DNA from: Paenibacillus sp. 598K
Lineage (GTDB): Bacteria > Bacillota > Bacilli > Paenibacillales > Paenibacillaceae
Direction: 5' to 3'
Length of the DNA stretch: 39,480 nt
Assembly (NCBI RefSeq): GCF_003851045.1
Contig: NZ_BFBX01000093.1
Span: 1,393-40,872 of the forward strand
Within the stretch, counting starts at the first letter, position 1, and each line of letters starts with the position of its first letter. Positions 24,985 to 33,147 of this stretch are shown here, in pieces. A program made the position numbers and the translations under genes. The notes beneath the pieces were generated by a model. That model saw only the letters and a list, made by a program, of their open reading frames with translations. It had not been told where the DNA came from and searched no databases.

Positions 24985-26565
24985 TCACCGGTCCTGCAGC
25001 GCCGACCGGAACGCCGCCGCTGGCGCTGTCCAGCCGAAGATGCCGCCCTGCTGCCAGATCATCCGAACCGCCGCCTCGTGATCCGCAGGATCAAACGCTG
25101 CCGATGCGTCCTCCAGCAGCAGGCACTCGTAGCCCCGGTCATTGGCTTCGCGGATCGTCGTATGTACGCAGACATGCGTCGTCACCCCGCACACGATCAA
25201 CGATGTCACGCCCCGAGCCTCCAGCAGCTCTTGCAGCGACGTCTCGTAGAAGGCTCCCTTGCCGGGCTTGTCGATTACCGGCTCGCCGGGGAGCGGCGCC
25301 AGCTCCGGGACGATCGCATGGCCAGGCTCGCCCCGCACCAGGATACGCCCCATCGGTCCTACATCGCCGATGCCGGCTCCTTGCGCGCGGCTGCGCGCCA
25401 GCTTGGACGGCGGGCAGTCCGAGAGATCCGGTCGATGCCCTTCGCGAGTGTGGATCACCATGAGTCCGGCTGCGCGCGCCGCCGCCAGCGCCTCACCGAT
25501 GATCGGGATGATCGCTCGCGCCGGGGCGATATCGTTGCCGAGCAGCTCGCCGAATCCGCCCGGACTGCAAAAGTCGTTCTGCATATCGATGACGACGAGC
25601 GCCGTCTGCGACAGACGAGACGCAAAAGCATACGGCCGGGCGTCGTCTATGTGAATGTTGCGCGGCATTCGCCATTCTCCCCTTTCATATCTTGTGGATA
25701 CAGGGCCGTTCAACTGCGGCTCGCCCGCCGCCTGCCGCGCCGACTCCAGCGACAGACGCAGCAGTGCGCGGATGAGCTGGTCGGAGGAGGTGACTGCCCC
25801 GAACACGCCGCCCTGCATCGTCACCATCCTGAGCGCCGCGATATGATTATCGATATCCGTCGCGCCGGTACAGTCCTCCAGGATCAGACACTCGTAGCCG
25901 CGATCGTTGGCCTCGCGCATCGTCGACTGGACGCCGACATCGGTCGTCATTCCGGTCAGGATGAGATGCGTAATCCCGCGCGAGCGCAGGATCAGATCGA
26001 GATCGCTCGCATAGAAGCTGCCCTTGCCCGGCTTGTCTACGATCAACTCCCCCGGCAGCGGCGTCAGCTGCGACACGATCTGCCATCCTGACTCGCCCCG
26101 CACGAGGATGCGGCCAGCCGGGCCCTGAGCGCCGATCTCCGCGCCGATCTGCCGGCTCCGCCACCGTTTGTTAGGCGCAAGATCGGCCAGGTCGGGGCGA
26201 TGTCCCTCGCGCGTATAGATGACGGTTAATTCCGGTATCGAGCGTACGACCTCCAACAGTCGCCGCGTCGGCTCGATGGCTCGTGCGGTAGAGAAGACAT
26301 CATAGCCCATTCGATCGACATACCCGCTCTTGCCGCAAAAGTCCGTCTGCATATCCAGCACGAGCAGCGCCGTTCGAGACGGCGTCAACTGCCCGTCATA
26401 CGGCCATGCATACGGGCTCGCCATCACCACGCCGCCAGCGCGCGCCCGCCGCCTCGTCCCGACCGTATCGGACGATTCGGGACGGCGAGATGGCTGCGGC
26501 AGCATCTCCTCGGCGCGTGCCCCCGCGCCCGCCGTGCGGCGGTAGCCGTCGTCCCGTTGTGCCAA
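24985..26565 (-). CDS. Tandem biuret hydrolase-like (isochorismatase superfamily) fusion; domain 1 lacks catalytic Cys
   Basis: This 526-residue protein carries two full cysteine-hydrolase domains (about residues 60-245 and 320-515). Each has the VLDMQTDFC/VIDMQNDFC start with the catalytic Asp, REGHRPDL, RILVRGE and the DKPGKG lysine motif. The pattern is close to biuret hydrolase (BiuH), which splits biuret to allophanate and ammonia; related enzymes cleave other ureido or amide compounds. Domain 2 keeps the nucleophile Cys466 in TTHVCVHTT. In domain 1 the equivalent residue is Gly211 (TTDVGVQST; codon GGC at 25933-25935), so it should be inactive as a hydrolase. A TTG at 26565 has GGAGG 9 bases upstream; the later ATG at 26424 lacks a ribosome site but would remove a basic, low-complexity leader of 47 residues. 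It follows the formamidase gene. Confidence 0.85.
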   Translation of the reverse strand: MAQRDDGYRRTAGAGARAEEMLPQPSRRPESSDTVGTRRRARAGGVVMASPYAWPYDGQLTPSRTALLVLDMQTDFCGKSGYVDRMGYDVFSTARAIEPTRRLLEVVRSIPELTVIYTREGHRPDLADLAPNKRWRSRQIGAEIGAQGPAGRILVRGESGWQIVSQLTPLPGELIVDKPGKGSFYASDLDLILRSRGITHLILTGMTTDVGVQSTMREANDRGYECLILEDCTGATDIDNHIAALRMVTMQGGVFGAVTSSDQLIRALLRLSLESARQAAGEPQLNGPVSTRYERGEWRMPRNIHIDDARPYAFASRLSQTALVVIDMQNDFCSPGGFGELLGNDIAPARAIIPIIGEALAAARAAGLMVIHTREGHRPDLSDCPPSKLARSRAQGAGIGDVGPMGRILVRGEPGHAIVPELAPLPGEPVIDKPGKGAFYETSLQELLEARGVTSLIVCGVTTHVCVHTTIREANDRGYECLLLEDASAAFDPADHEAAVRMIWQQGGIFGWTAPAAAFRSALQDR

Positions 26566-26625
26566 CGTAATCCGCCTCCTCTCTCAGCCGCTGCTCGCCT
26601 GTCCCGAGCGGAGCGCGCGGCTTTG

Positions 26626-27621
26626 TCAGTCGCCGTTGTATGTGCGCTCCGGCTTGGCATAGCCTTCGCCCGTGCCGTCCTTGACCTCCACTGCATCCTC
26701 CCACGGCAGCCGGTAACGACCCTTCACCAGATCGTGCATATACGTATAGGGACAATCTGTCGCCCCGCCGTCCACCGCCACATAGCCGCGATGACCGAGC
26801 TGGTAGATGTTGTTCTCCACGCCCCAGAGTCGTCTGGCCTCGCGGGCCAGTGCCGGCCGCACCTCGCCGCTGACGATCTCGTCGGGACGACCGCCGCCGG
26901 CGACGAGCGGTACGCCGTCGAAGCCGACGATCATCGCCTCTCCCATCGAGTCGAAGGTGCCGTCGCTGCCGCTCATGCAGACCGAGACCGTGTACATCAG
27001 ATTGCAAAAGGCATTGGCCTGGTTCGTAATCTGCCATGAATGGCGGATCGGCGCGGTGTAACCCGCCGTCCGGATCATAATATCGGCGCCGAGATACGCG
27101 CACTCCCTCGCCATCTCAGGGAACATGCCGTCGTGGCAGATGATGAGCGCCAGCTTGCTGCCGTTCGGCCCGTCGCACACCGGGATGCCGAGATTGCCAG
27201 GCTCCCACGGCTCGACGGGCACCCACGGATGGAGCTTGCGGTAGTTCAGCCGAATCTCTCCCTGGTCGTCGATGATGAGGCCCGTGTTGTAAGGGTTGCC
27301 GTGTGGGTTGGCCTCCATGATCGAAAAGCAACCCCATATCCGGTTATTGATACAGGCCTGGCGGAAGGCCGCCACCTCCGGCCCGTCGATACGGCACATC
27401 AGCGCCGGGTCCATGTTCATCGACAAGCCGTGCAGCGAATACTCCGGGAATACGATCAGATCCATCGTCGCCAGCCCTCGTCTTGCCTTGGCGGTCATCG
27501 CTACGATGCGCGCCGTCTGCTCTGCCAGTTGCTGCTGCGTCTCCACGACCGGCAGCCCCAGCTGCGCCAGCCCGATGACGACGCCATCTGGCGATTTATT
27601 TAGTCCACCCAGTCCGCTCAT
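26626..27621 (-). CDS. amiF: Formamidase (AmiF-type, nitrilase superfamily)
   Basis: This 331-residue enzyme matches the AmiF formamidases (334 residues in Helicobacter pylori), which hydrolyse formamide to formate and ammonia. The catalytic triad is Glu60 in FPEYS, Lys129 in LNYRKLHPW and Cys162 in ICHDGM. The segments WGCFSIMEANP, YNTGLIIDDQGEI, NLMYTVSVCMSG and VENNIYQLGHRGYVAV are those of AmiF rather than of the longer AmiE amidases. The ATG at 27621 has a GGAGGTGA site. It follows the BMP lipoprotein gene and precedes the tandem hydrolase, so it probably acts on an amide brought in by the importer, supplying ammonia. A related short amide may be the true substrate. Confidence 0.9.
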   Translation of the reverse strand: MSGLGGLNKSPDGVVIGLAQLGLPVVETQQQLAEQTARIVAMTAKARRGLATMDLIVFPEYSLHGLSMNMDPALMCRIDGPEVAAFRQACINNRIWGCFSIMEANPHGNPYNTGLIIDDQGEIRLNYRKLHPWVPVEPWEPGNLGIPVCDGPNGSKLALIICHDGMFPEMARECAYLGADIMIRTAGYTAPIRHSWQITNQANAFCNLMYTVSVCMSGSDGTFDSMGEAMIVGFDGVPLVAGGGRPDEIVSGEVRPALAREARRLWGVENNIYQLGHRGYVAVDGGATDCPYTYMHDLVKGRYRLPWEDAVEVKDGTGEGYAKPERTYNGD

Positions 27622-27660
27622 GGGGGATTCACCTCCACCTCATAGTTGTGAGTTTGCCGC

Positions 27661-28818
27661 TTACTTAGGGATATTGCCGATAACCCCCTGCACGAGGAAG
27701 TCAGCCGCCTCCAGCTCGTCTAGCGTCGGCTCGGCGCCTTCAGCGATCCGAACTTCCCCTGACTGATCCAGCACCGGCCCGGCGAACGGTTTTAGCGTGC
27801 CTGCGATCAGTTCGGCTTTTTTCTCCTCGACAAGTTGCTTCACATCCTCCGGCACCTCTGCGCCCATTTCCGTCAGTTGCACGATATTGTCGCTGAGGCG
27901 GCCACGGAACTTACCGTCGTACGAGCTGCCCTTGAATTCGCCCTTGATCGCCGTGTCTACCATATCGACGAACAGATCCGGCCAGTTCCATACCGAGCCA
28001 GTGATCCAGCCTTTTGGCGCCAGCGTGGCGGCATTGGCATGATAGCCGACCGTCATCGCGCCTCGGCGCTCCGAGGTTTCGATAACCGTCTTGGTGCAGT
28101 CCTGATGTTGGCTCAGCACATCGACACCGCCGTCGATGAGCGAGTTGGCGGCATTGGCCTGCTGGCCGGGATCGCACCAGCTGCCGGTGAAGACGACGGA
28201 GGTTGTCGCATCCGGGTTGACCGATTGCGCGCCGAGTTGGAACGCGTTCACGTTCAGCAGCACTTGCGGGATCGGCACCGAGACGATATAGCCGAGCTTG
28301 CCGGTTTTGGACATCTTGCCTGCGGCGACGCCTGCCAGATAGACAGGCTCCCAGATCGTGCCAAAGTAGGTGCCTAGATTGTCGGCTGTCTTCAGTCCTC
28401 CCTGATGGAAAAAGACGACGTCAGGGTGACGCTTGGCAACATTAAGCGCCGGATCGAGGTGACCGTAAGAGGTCGGGAAGATAATCTTGGCGCCGTCCTT
28501 GATCATCTGCTCCATGACGCGCTCCGCCTCTGCGGTCTCCGGGACATTCTCCGCACGCAGTACCTTCAGGTCGGGATAAGCCTTCTCTACGGCCATGCTG
28601 CCGAGATAAGCGGCCTGGTTGTAGCCGAAGTCGTCGCGAGCGCCGACGAAGATAAAGCCGACCGCTGTACCGCCTGTGCCCGGATCGGCCGCAGTCTCCG
28701 TAGATTCGGAAGAAGCGCCAGAGGCCGGGCTTGTTGTGCCGGGCTGACTGCAGCCAGTGACGAGCAGGACAAAGGCCATCAAGAGACCGAACAGCTTGCT
28801 GGATCGTTGCATTGACAT
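27661..28818 (-). CDS. BMP family ABC transporter substrate-binding lipoprotein
   Basis: This 385-residue lipoprotein has lipobox VTGC (Cys23), a Ser/Thr/Ala-rich linker, and a mature BMP/PnrA/Med fold: GFIFVGARDDFGYNQAAYLGS, FPTSYGHLDPALNVAKRHPDVVFFHQGG, NLGTYFGTIWEPVYLAGVAAGKMSKTGKLGYI and DVLSQHQDCTKTVIE. BMP proteins often bind nucleosides, but some paralogues beside amidases bind other nitrogen compounds. The ATG at 28818 has GGAGGG 7 bases upstream; the longer frame is rejected. It follows the two permeases and precedes the formamidase. Confidence 0.9.
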   Translation of the reverse strand: MSMQRSSKLFGLLMAFVLLVTGCSQPGTTSPASGASSESTETAADPGTGGTAVGFIFVGARDDFGYNQAAYLGSMAVEKAYPDLKVLRAENVPETAEAERVMEQMIKDGAKIIFPTSYGHLDPALNVAKRHPDVVFFHQGGLKTADNLGTYFGTIWEPVYLAGVAAGKMSKTGKLGYIVSVPIPQVLLNVNAFQLGAQSVNPDATTSVVFTGSWCDPGQQANAANSLIDGGVDVLSQHQDCTKTVIETSERRGAMTVGYHANAATLAPKGWITGSVWNWPDLFVDMVDTAIKGEFKGSSYDGKFRGRLSDNIVQLTEMGAEVPEDVKQLVEEKKAELIAGTLKPFAGPVLDQSGEVRIAEGAEPTLDELEAADFLVQGVIGNIPK

Positions 28819-28932
28819 GATAGTACCCTCCACTTTGTATGATAGATTCGTAATTTGCATGCGGACTGCCATCATTGCCGCAGCCGCGCTGCGGATCGTT
28901 ACCCCGCCGATCGCGGGATGCCATTGCGCAGG

Positions 28933-29844
28933 TCAGCCTGCGGACGTTCCGGTGAATACCTTGCTCAGCGCCTCAGGCGTCTGACTCCGTTTCTTGCGCT
29001 CGACGACATACAGCGCCGCCAGCGTCAGGAGATACGGCACCATGAAGAGGAAGAATGGCGAGATCGCCAGGCCGGTCTGCTGCACCGTAAGCTGCAACGC
29101 CTGCGCCGCGCCGAACAGATACGCGCCCAGCATCGCCCGGAACGGCAGCCAGGAGGCGAAGATGACGAGCGCTACCGCGACTACGCCGCGTCCCTGCACC
29201 ATGTTCTCGACCCAGCTATGCGTAAAGGCGACCGACAGCTGCACTCCGCCAATGCCTGCAAGGAAACCCCCGGCCAGTACGGCTGCATATCGGATCAACT
29301 GAGGATTCAAGCCACTGGCGAACAGGACGTCCTCGCGCTCGCCGGTCGCCCGCAGGATGACGCCGAGACGGGTACGGAACAGCACATACCAGAGCAGCGG
29401 CACCAGGAGGAAGGACAGGTAAGTGAGCGGATCATGGTTGAACAGCACCTTGCCCAGGAAGGGGATGTCCGAGAGCAGCGGGATCGGCACCGGGTTGAAG
29501 CCGACGATCTGCTCGCTGACGAACCCGCGTCCAAAGAAGGATGTAATCCCCATTCCGAAAAACATGATCGTCAGCCCCGTCGCCAGTTGATTGGCGCCGC
29601 AAGTGAGCACAAGAAAGGCGTGGATGAGCGAGATGAGCAGTCCGCATAGTCCGCCCGCCAGCGTACCAAGCCAAGGATTGCCGGTCCAAACCGTGACCGC
29701 AAAGCCGCCCAGCGCGCCGCACAGCATCGAGCCCTCCGTGCCGAGGTTGATGACGCCAGCGCGCTCCGAGATCAGCTCGCCTTGGCTGGCGTACATGACC
29801 GAGGTGCCGGATCGGATCGCTCCTGTCAGGATATCTGTAATCAT
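28933..29844 (-). CDS. BMP-type ABC transporter permease (second subunit)
   Basis: This 303-residue membrane protein belongs to the RbsC-like/BMP permease group, with SERAGVINLGTEGSMLCGALGGF (the conserved loop near the N-terminus) and several long hydrophobic segments. Its ATG at 29844 overlaps the stop codon of the preceding permease in an ATGA, so they are translationally coupled. It pairs with that permease to form the channel of the importer. Confidence 0.9.
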   Translation of the reverse strand: MITDILTGAIRSGTSVMYASQGELISERAGVINLGTEGSMLCGALGGFAVTVWTGNPWLGTLAGGLCGLLISLIHAFLVLTCGANQLATGLTIMFFGMGITSFFGRGFVSEQIVGFNPVPIPLLSDIPFLGKVLFNHDPLTYLSFLLVPLLWYVLFRTRLGVILRATGEREDVLFASGLNPQLIRYAAVLAGGFLAGIGGVQLSVAFTHSWVENMVQGRGVVAVALVIFASWLPFRAMLGAYLFGAAQALQLTVQQTGLAISPFFLFMVPYLLTLAALYVVERKKRSQTPEALSKVFTGTSAG

Positions 29845-30902
29845 CTGCCGAACCTCCTTCCGATACCGAGCAAGAAGAACAACACCAGGCCCATCAGAAT
29901 GTGTACCGATGAGGAAGGCAGCCCCGAGGAAATCTCCAGCGAGTTGCCCGCGACCGTGATCATCCCCAGAATAAAGGCCGTCAAGACGAGCCGAATCGGA
30001 CTGTTCCAGGCCATCCAGGCGGCGAGGAAGCCGAGATATCCGTAATTGACGCCCGTCGATGGACGCAACCGCCCCTCAATGCCGGCGATCTCGATCATAC
30101 CGGCCACTCCGGCGAGCGCTCCCGCCGCCAGCAGGACGCCGAACTGCATCCAGCTTACCTTGAAGCCTGCGCGCTCGGCGGCCAGATGATTGCTGCCCAG
30201 CACCCGGATGCGAAAGCCGAGCCGCGTATGCCGGAGAACATACCAGACGATCGCGACTAGCGCCAGCGCGATGACGATGCCGACGTGCAGCCGCGTGCCA
30301 TTGACGATCGGCAGCCGCAGCGTAGCGGCGATCTCCGGCGAGAACGGCCAGTTGAACGACTCGGGGTCCTTCAGCAGCCCATGGACGAAAAATCCGACCG
30401 TGAACACCGCTACATAGTTCAGCAGCAGGCTGGAGATCGTCTCGTTCAGGTTTCCCTTGACCTTCAGGAACGCCGTAATGCCCGCCCACGAAGCCCCGCC
30501 GAGCGCGCCGGCCAGCAGCATCAACGGGATGCCCAGCCAGAACGGCAGACTGTAAAGGTAGAAGACGGCAAACCAGGTGGCAAACAGCGCGCCGATCGCC
30601 AGTTGCCCCTCGCCGCCGACATTGATCATCCCGGCTCTGGCTGGAAGAGCCGCCGCGAGTCCGGTCAGGATGATCGGTGTCGCCTTGATCAGCACCTCGC
30701 CGAAGCCGTACAGGTCGCCGAACGTCGATGCGACCATCGAGCCATACAATCGGATCGGATTCACATCGTAGAGCATCAAGAAGAGACCGAATAGCAGGAA
30801 TGGCGCCATGGTCAGACCGATCTGGATGCCAAGCGGCTTCCAGCGCGCGCGGCTCCATAGCCTCGCTGCCAGGGGTGGTGCTGCTGTCGCTTGCTGCTTC
30901 AT
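29841..30902 (-). CDS. BMP-type ABC transporter permease (first subunit)
   Basis: This 353-residue membrane protein is the other channel subunit, with the family segment ARAGMINVGGEGQLAIGALFATW and KVKGNLNETISSLLLNYVAV. The C-terminal SSGLPSSSVHILMGLVLFFLLGIGRRF is typical. The start at 30902 overlaps the end of the ATPase gene by 4 bases, and its end overlaps the second permease gene, giving a tightly coupled block of three transport genes. Confidence 0.9.
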   Translation of the reverse strand: MKQQATAAPPLAARLWSRARWKPLGIQIGLTMAPFLLFGLFLMLYDVNPIRLYGSMVASTFGDLYGFGEVLIKATPIILTGLAAALPARAGMINVGGEGQLAIGALFATWFAVFYLYSLPFWLGIPLMLLAGALGGASWAGITAFLKVKGNLNETISSLLLNYVAVFTVGFFVHGLLKDPESFNWPFSPEIAATLRLPIVNGTRLHVGIVIALALVAIVWYVLRHTRLGFRIRVLGSNHLAAERAGFKVSWMQFGVLLAAGALAGVAGMIEIAGIEGRLRPSTGVNYGYLGFLAAWMAWNSPIRLVLTAFILGMITVAGNSLEISSGLPSSSVHILMGLVLFFLLGIGRRFGR

Positions 30903-32446
30903 GCCGATTCTCCTCTCAACATCAGATGGCCAATCTCCGGTGGCGTCGTATCTGCCGGCCTGCCGCCTTCGACGAGACGCTTGCCCGCCAGGACGACGAG
31001 ACGATCGGACAGCTTGAACAGTTCATCCAAGTCCTCGGAGAATAACAGAATCGCCGTACCCTGCTCGGCGAGTGTGATCAACTGCTGCTGGATCGTACGC
31101 GTCGTGCCGATATCCAGACCCCGGCTTGGGTAGCTGATGACGAGGATATCGGGCCTGCGGATCAGCGCCCGGGCGAGCACCATCCGCTGCACATTGCCGC
31201 CAGACAGTTCATCCGCCCGTCGGTCCGGGTCGGCGAGCGCCAGCGCGCGCGCCTCCTCGCTTGCCGTCAACTCGCTGCGGATCTGCCGCCAGTCGAGACC
31301 TGCGCCCCGCAGGCGCGCAGGGATGCCGTCCAGTACCATATGCTCGAGGATCGTAAAGCCAGGGATGACCGACTCCTTGAGCGGGTCCTCCGAGACGAAG
31401 CTGACGCCAGCGGCCATGAAGGCTTGCGGGCCGCCAGTGACGGACTTGCCTTTGATCTCCAGCCGCCCGGCGGCCAGCGGACGTAGCCCGAACATCACCT
31501 CGGCGAGCTCTCGCTGGCCGCTGCCCGAGATGCCGGCGACGCCGGTAATCTCACCGGCCCGCAAGGTTAGCGCCAGCGACTCGATGACGGTCTCCCCGTG
31601 GTTGCCCTTGACGACACCGGCTTGCACCTCCATCACCGTCCGGGCTTCGTCCGCTTCGGAAGAGCCTTGCTTCGTCACCGTCTGCAACGGGCGCACCCCC
31701 ATCATCGCCTGGATGAGCGTGTCCCCGTCCAGCCCGTCGCTGCGACTGGCCTGGTAGGTGATCTGCCCGCTCCGCAGCACCGTCACTTGGTCGGCGCAAG
31801 CCAGCACCTCGTTGATCTTGTGCGTAATCAGCAGTATGCCGTAGCCGTCCTTGCGCAGCAGATCGAGCATATGCAGGAACGACTCGACCTCTTGCGGCAC
31901 GAGCACGCTCGTCGGCTCGTCGAAAATGATGACCCGGGTCCCCGGCACCAGCAGCACCTTGACGATCTCCAGTCGCTGCCGCTGTCCGAGATCGAGCTGC
32001 CATACCTCGGCATCCGGGTTGACGGCGAGTCCGTACTTGGCCGACACGGCGAGGATCTGCTCGCGCAGCTCTCTGCGCCGGATGCGCCAGCCGCCCGTCG
32101 ATACCGCAAGCGCGATGTTGTCCAGCACCGATAGCGCCGGTACCAGGCGGAAATCCTGGAACACCATGCCGATGCCCTTAGCGCGAGCTCTGATCGGCGG
32201 ATGCAGCGTCGTCCGCTCCCCGTCCATCCATACCTCTCCGTCATCAGGCACGTAAACGCCATACAGCATTTTCATCAGCGTGCTCTTGCCCGCTCCGTTC
32301 TCTCCGAGCACCGCATGGATCGATCCGCTGGCTACCTCCAGGTTGATGCCGTTGCTCGCGAGCAGCGAGCCGAATCGCTTCGTCAGTCCCCGGGCTTGCA
32401 GCAGTATGTTGCTTGATCGTTTATCTACAGAAGCCGGTTTATCCAC
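30899..32446 (-). CDS. BMP-type ABC transporter ATP-binding protein (two ATPase domains)
   Basis: This 515-residue cytoplasmic protein energises the importer. Domain 1 (about 15-250) has Walker A GENGAGKST, signature LDLGQRQRLE and Walker B VIIFDEPT. Domain 2 (about 265-505) has a degenerate P-loop GISGSGQRE and Walker B region LVISYPSRGLD lacking the usual Asp-Glu, with a good LSGGNVQRM signature. One degenerate site is normal in RbsA/NupO-like tandem ATPases. The GTG at 32446 has an AAAGGGG site. It is the first gene of the operon running at least to 24985. Confidence 0.92.
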   Translation of the reverse strand: MDKPASVDKRSSNILLQARGLTKRFGSLLASNGINLEVASGSIHAVLGENGAGKSTLMKMLYGVYVPDDGEVWMDGERTTLHPPIRARAKGIGMVFQDFRLVPALSVLDNIALAVSTGGWRIRRRELREQILAVSAKYGLAVNPDAEVWQLDLGQRQRLEIVKVLLVPGTRVIIFDEPTSVLVPQEVESFLHMLDLLRKDGYGILLITHKINEVLACADQVTVLRSGQITYQASRSDGLDGDTLIQAMMGVRPLQTVTKQGSSEADEARTVMEVQAGVVKGNHGETVIESLALTLRAGEITGVAGISGSGQRELAEVMFGLRPLAAGRLEIKGKSVTGGPQAFMAAGVSFVSEDPLKESVIPGFTILEHMVLDGIPARLRGAGLDWRQIRSELTASEEARALALADPDRRADELSGGNVQRMVLARALIRRPDILVISYPSRGLDIGTTRTIQQQLITLAEQGTAILLFSEDLDELFKLSDRLVVLAGKRLVEGGRPADTTPPEIGHLMLRGESA

Positions 32447-32479
32447 TGTTCGTTCGCCCCTTTACACAATCGTTTTTCG

Positions 32480-32509
32480 TGTCAGTTTATTTAACGTAAC
32501 TTGATTATA
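32480..32509 (-). promoter_or_regulatory. Promoter of the BMP importer operon with TnrA/GlnR-like site
   Basis: TATAAT lies at 32504-32509 on the minus strand, 57 bases before the GTG start; no good -35 box is seen. The sequence TGTCA-N7-TAACG at 32480-32496 fits the TnrA/GlnR core TGTNA-N7-TNACA except for the last base, though inner positions fit less well. It would overlap the transcription start, a position suited to repression. The promoter is fairly clear; the operator is only suggestive. Confidence 0.45.
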
Positions 32510-32660
32510 GTATGGAAAAATAAATTTTTCTTTGGTGTGAAAACATAGTCATTTTATTCTTTAATTGTTCTTCAACAATATAAATGACATTGATATTACA
32601 CAACTGGCTGAGGTATCGACTAGGCATTTGACCATTATTTATCTGCCGCTTGGTCAACAT
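32510..32660. other. AT-rich intergenic stretch with small inverted repeats
   Basis: This stretch is clearly AT-richer than its surroundings and carries no gene I can support. It has a 6-bp hairpin ATTGTT/AACAAT (32564-32579) and a 7-bp inverted repeat TTGACCA/TGGTCAA (32628-32634 and 32651-32657) that could be an operator for the BMP operon. Confidence 0.4.
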
Positions 32661-32692
32661 AAAAAACTCCGCCCTCGACAGAGAGCGGAGTT
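32661..32692 (-). terminator. Intrinsic terminator of the small membrane protein gene
   Basis: An 8-bp stem (32665-32672 with 32685-32692), extended inward by three pairs after a mismatch, ends in UUUUUU on the minus strand. It lies 19 bases after the stop codon at 32711. Confidence 0.85.
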
Positions 32693-32710
32693 CAAGTGCA
32701 AGATACAAAT

Positions 32711-32998
32711 TCACTCTTTTGAAACACGATCAACAAGCAATATTAAGGCTGCTGCTATCAGCGTAACAACGACGACTTCGAAAAGCAGTCTATGGAAGTC
32801 TAGTTGGTAAATCAAATCATACCCGTTTATTTCCCGATTCGGGACCACACTGCTCCAAATGAACGCATGTGTATGAGTAGCTATATTTTCCTCGGGCCCC
32901 CAGACAACGTAAAATGGCGCGCGGAGTACGCCAACGACTAATAATAACAATGAATATAGACCTAATAGAACACAATGAATCTTTTTGTACTTATCCAC
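32711..32998 (-). CDS. Small membrane protein, function unknown
   Basis: I do not recognise this 95-residue protein. It has an N-terminal hydrophobic segment (CVLLGLYSLLLLVVGVLRAPFYVVW), a polar extracytoplasmic stretch with ENIATHTHAFIW, and a C-terminal hydrophobic segment (LLFEVVVVTLIAAALILLV). Both ends would be cytoplasmic. The GTG at 32998 has GAGAGG 7 bases upstream; an ATG at 33025 would add nine residues. The frame runs on into the Ohr gene region but there it is a shadow. The DNA is visibly AT-richer than the neighbours, and a good terminator follows, supporting a real gene, perhaps acquired. Confidence 0.65.
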   Translation of the reverse strand: MDKYKKIHCVLLGLYSLLLLVVGVLRAPFYVVWGPEENIATHTHAFIWSSVVPNREINGYDLIYQLDFHRLLFEVVVVTLIAAALILLVDRVSKE

Positions 32999-33038
32999 TA
33001 AATTTCCTCTCCCCCCTGGCTTCATCTGTTCCCCAACG

Positions 33039-33080
33039 CCAAGAACCTTCACCCTGCGATACGTTGGTGAAGGTTCTTGG
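33039..33080. repeat. Perfect 15-bp inverted repeat upstream of the small membrane protein gene
   Basis: Positions 33039-33053 and 33066-33080 are perfectly complementary, with a 12-base loop. No U-run follows on either strand, so it is not a standard terminator. It lies about 68 bases after the stop of the Ohr gene and 41 bases before the GTG of the small gene. It may stabilise the Ohr mRNA or be a regulatory or mobile remnant. Confidence 0.7.
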
Positions 33081-33147
33081 TGTAAGTGTGGTATGGCTCT
33101 GGTATCGCACGCAGTTGATTTGACGTCTGGCTCAGCAGAGCGCCTCC

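Noticed and set aside
30899..32446. Degenerate second ATPase site as an unusual defect
   Set aside because: Loss of Walker residues in the second domain is common in RbsA/NupO-type tandem ATPases, so it is normal for the family.
32505..32714. A 69-codon minus-strand frame in the AT-rich spacer
   Set aside because: It runs through the terminator at 32661-32692 and the BMP promoter, and has no ribosome site or recognisable features.
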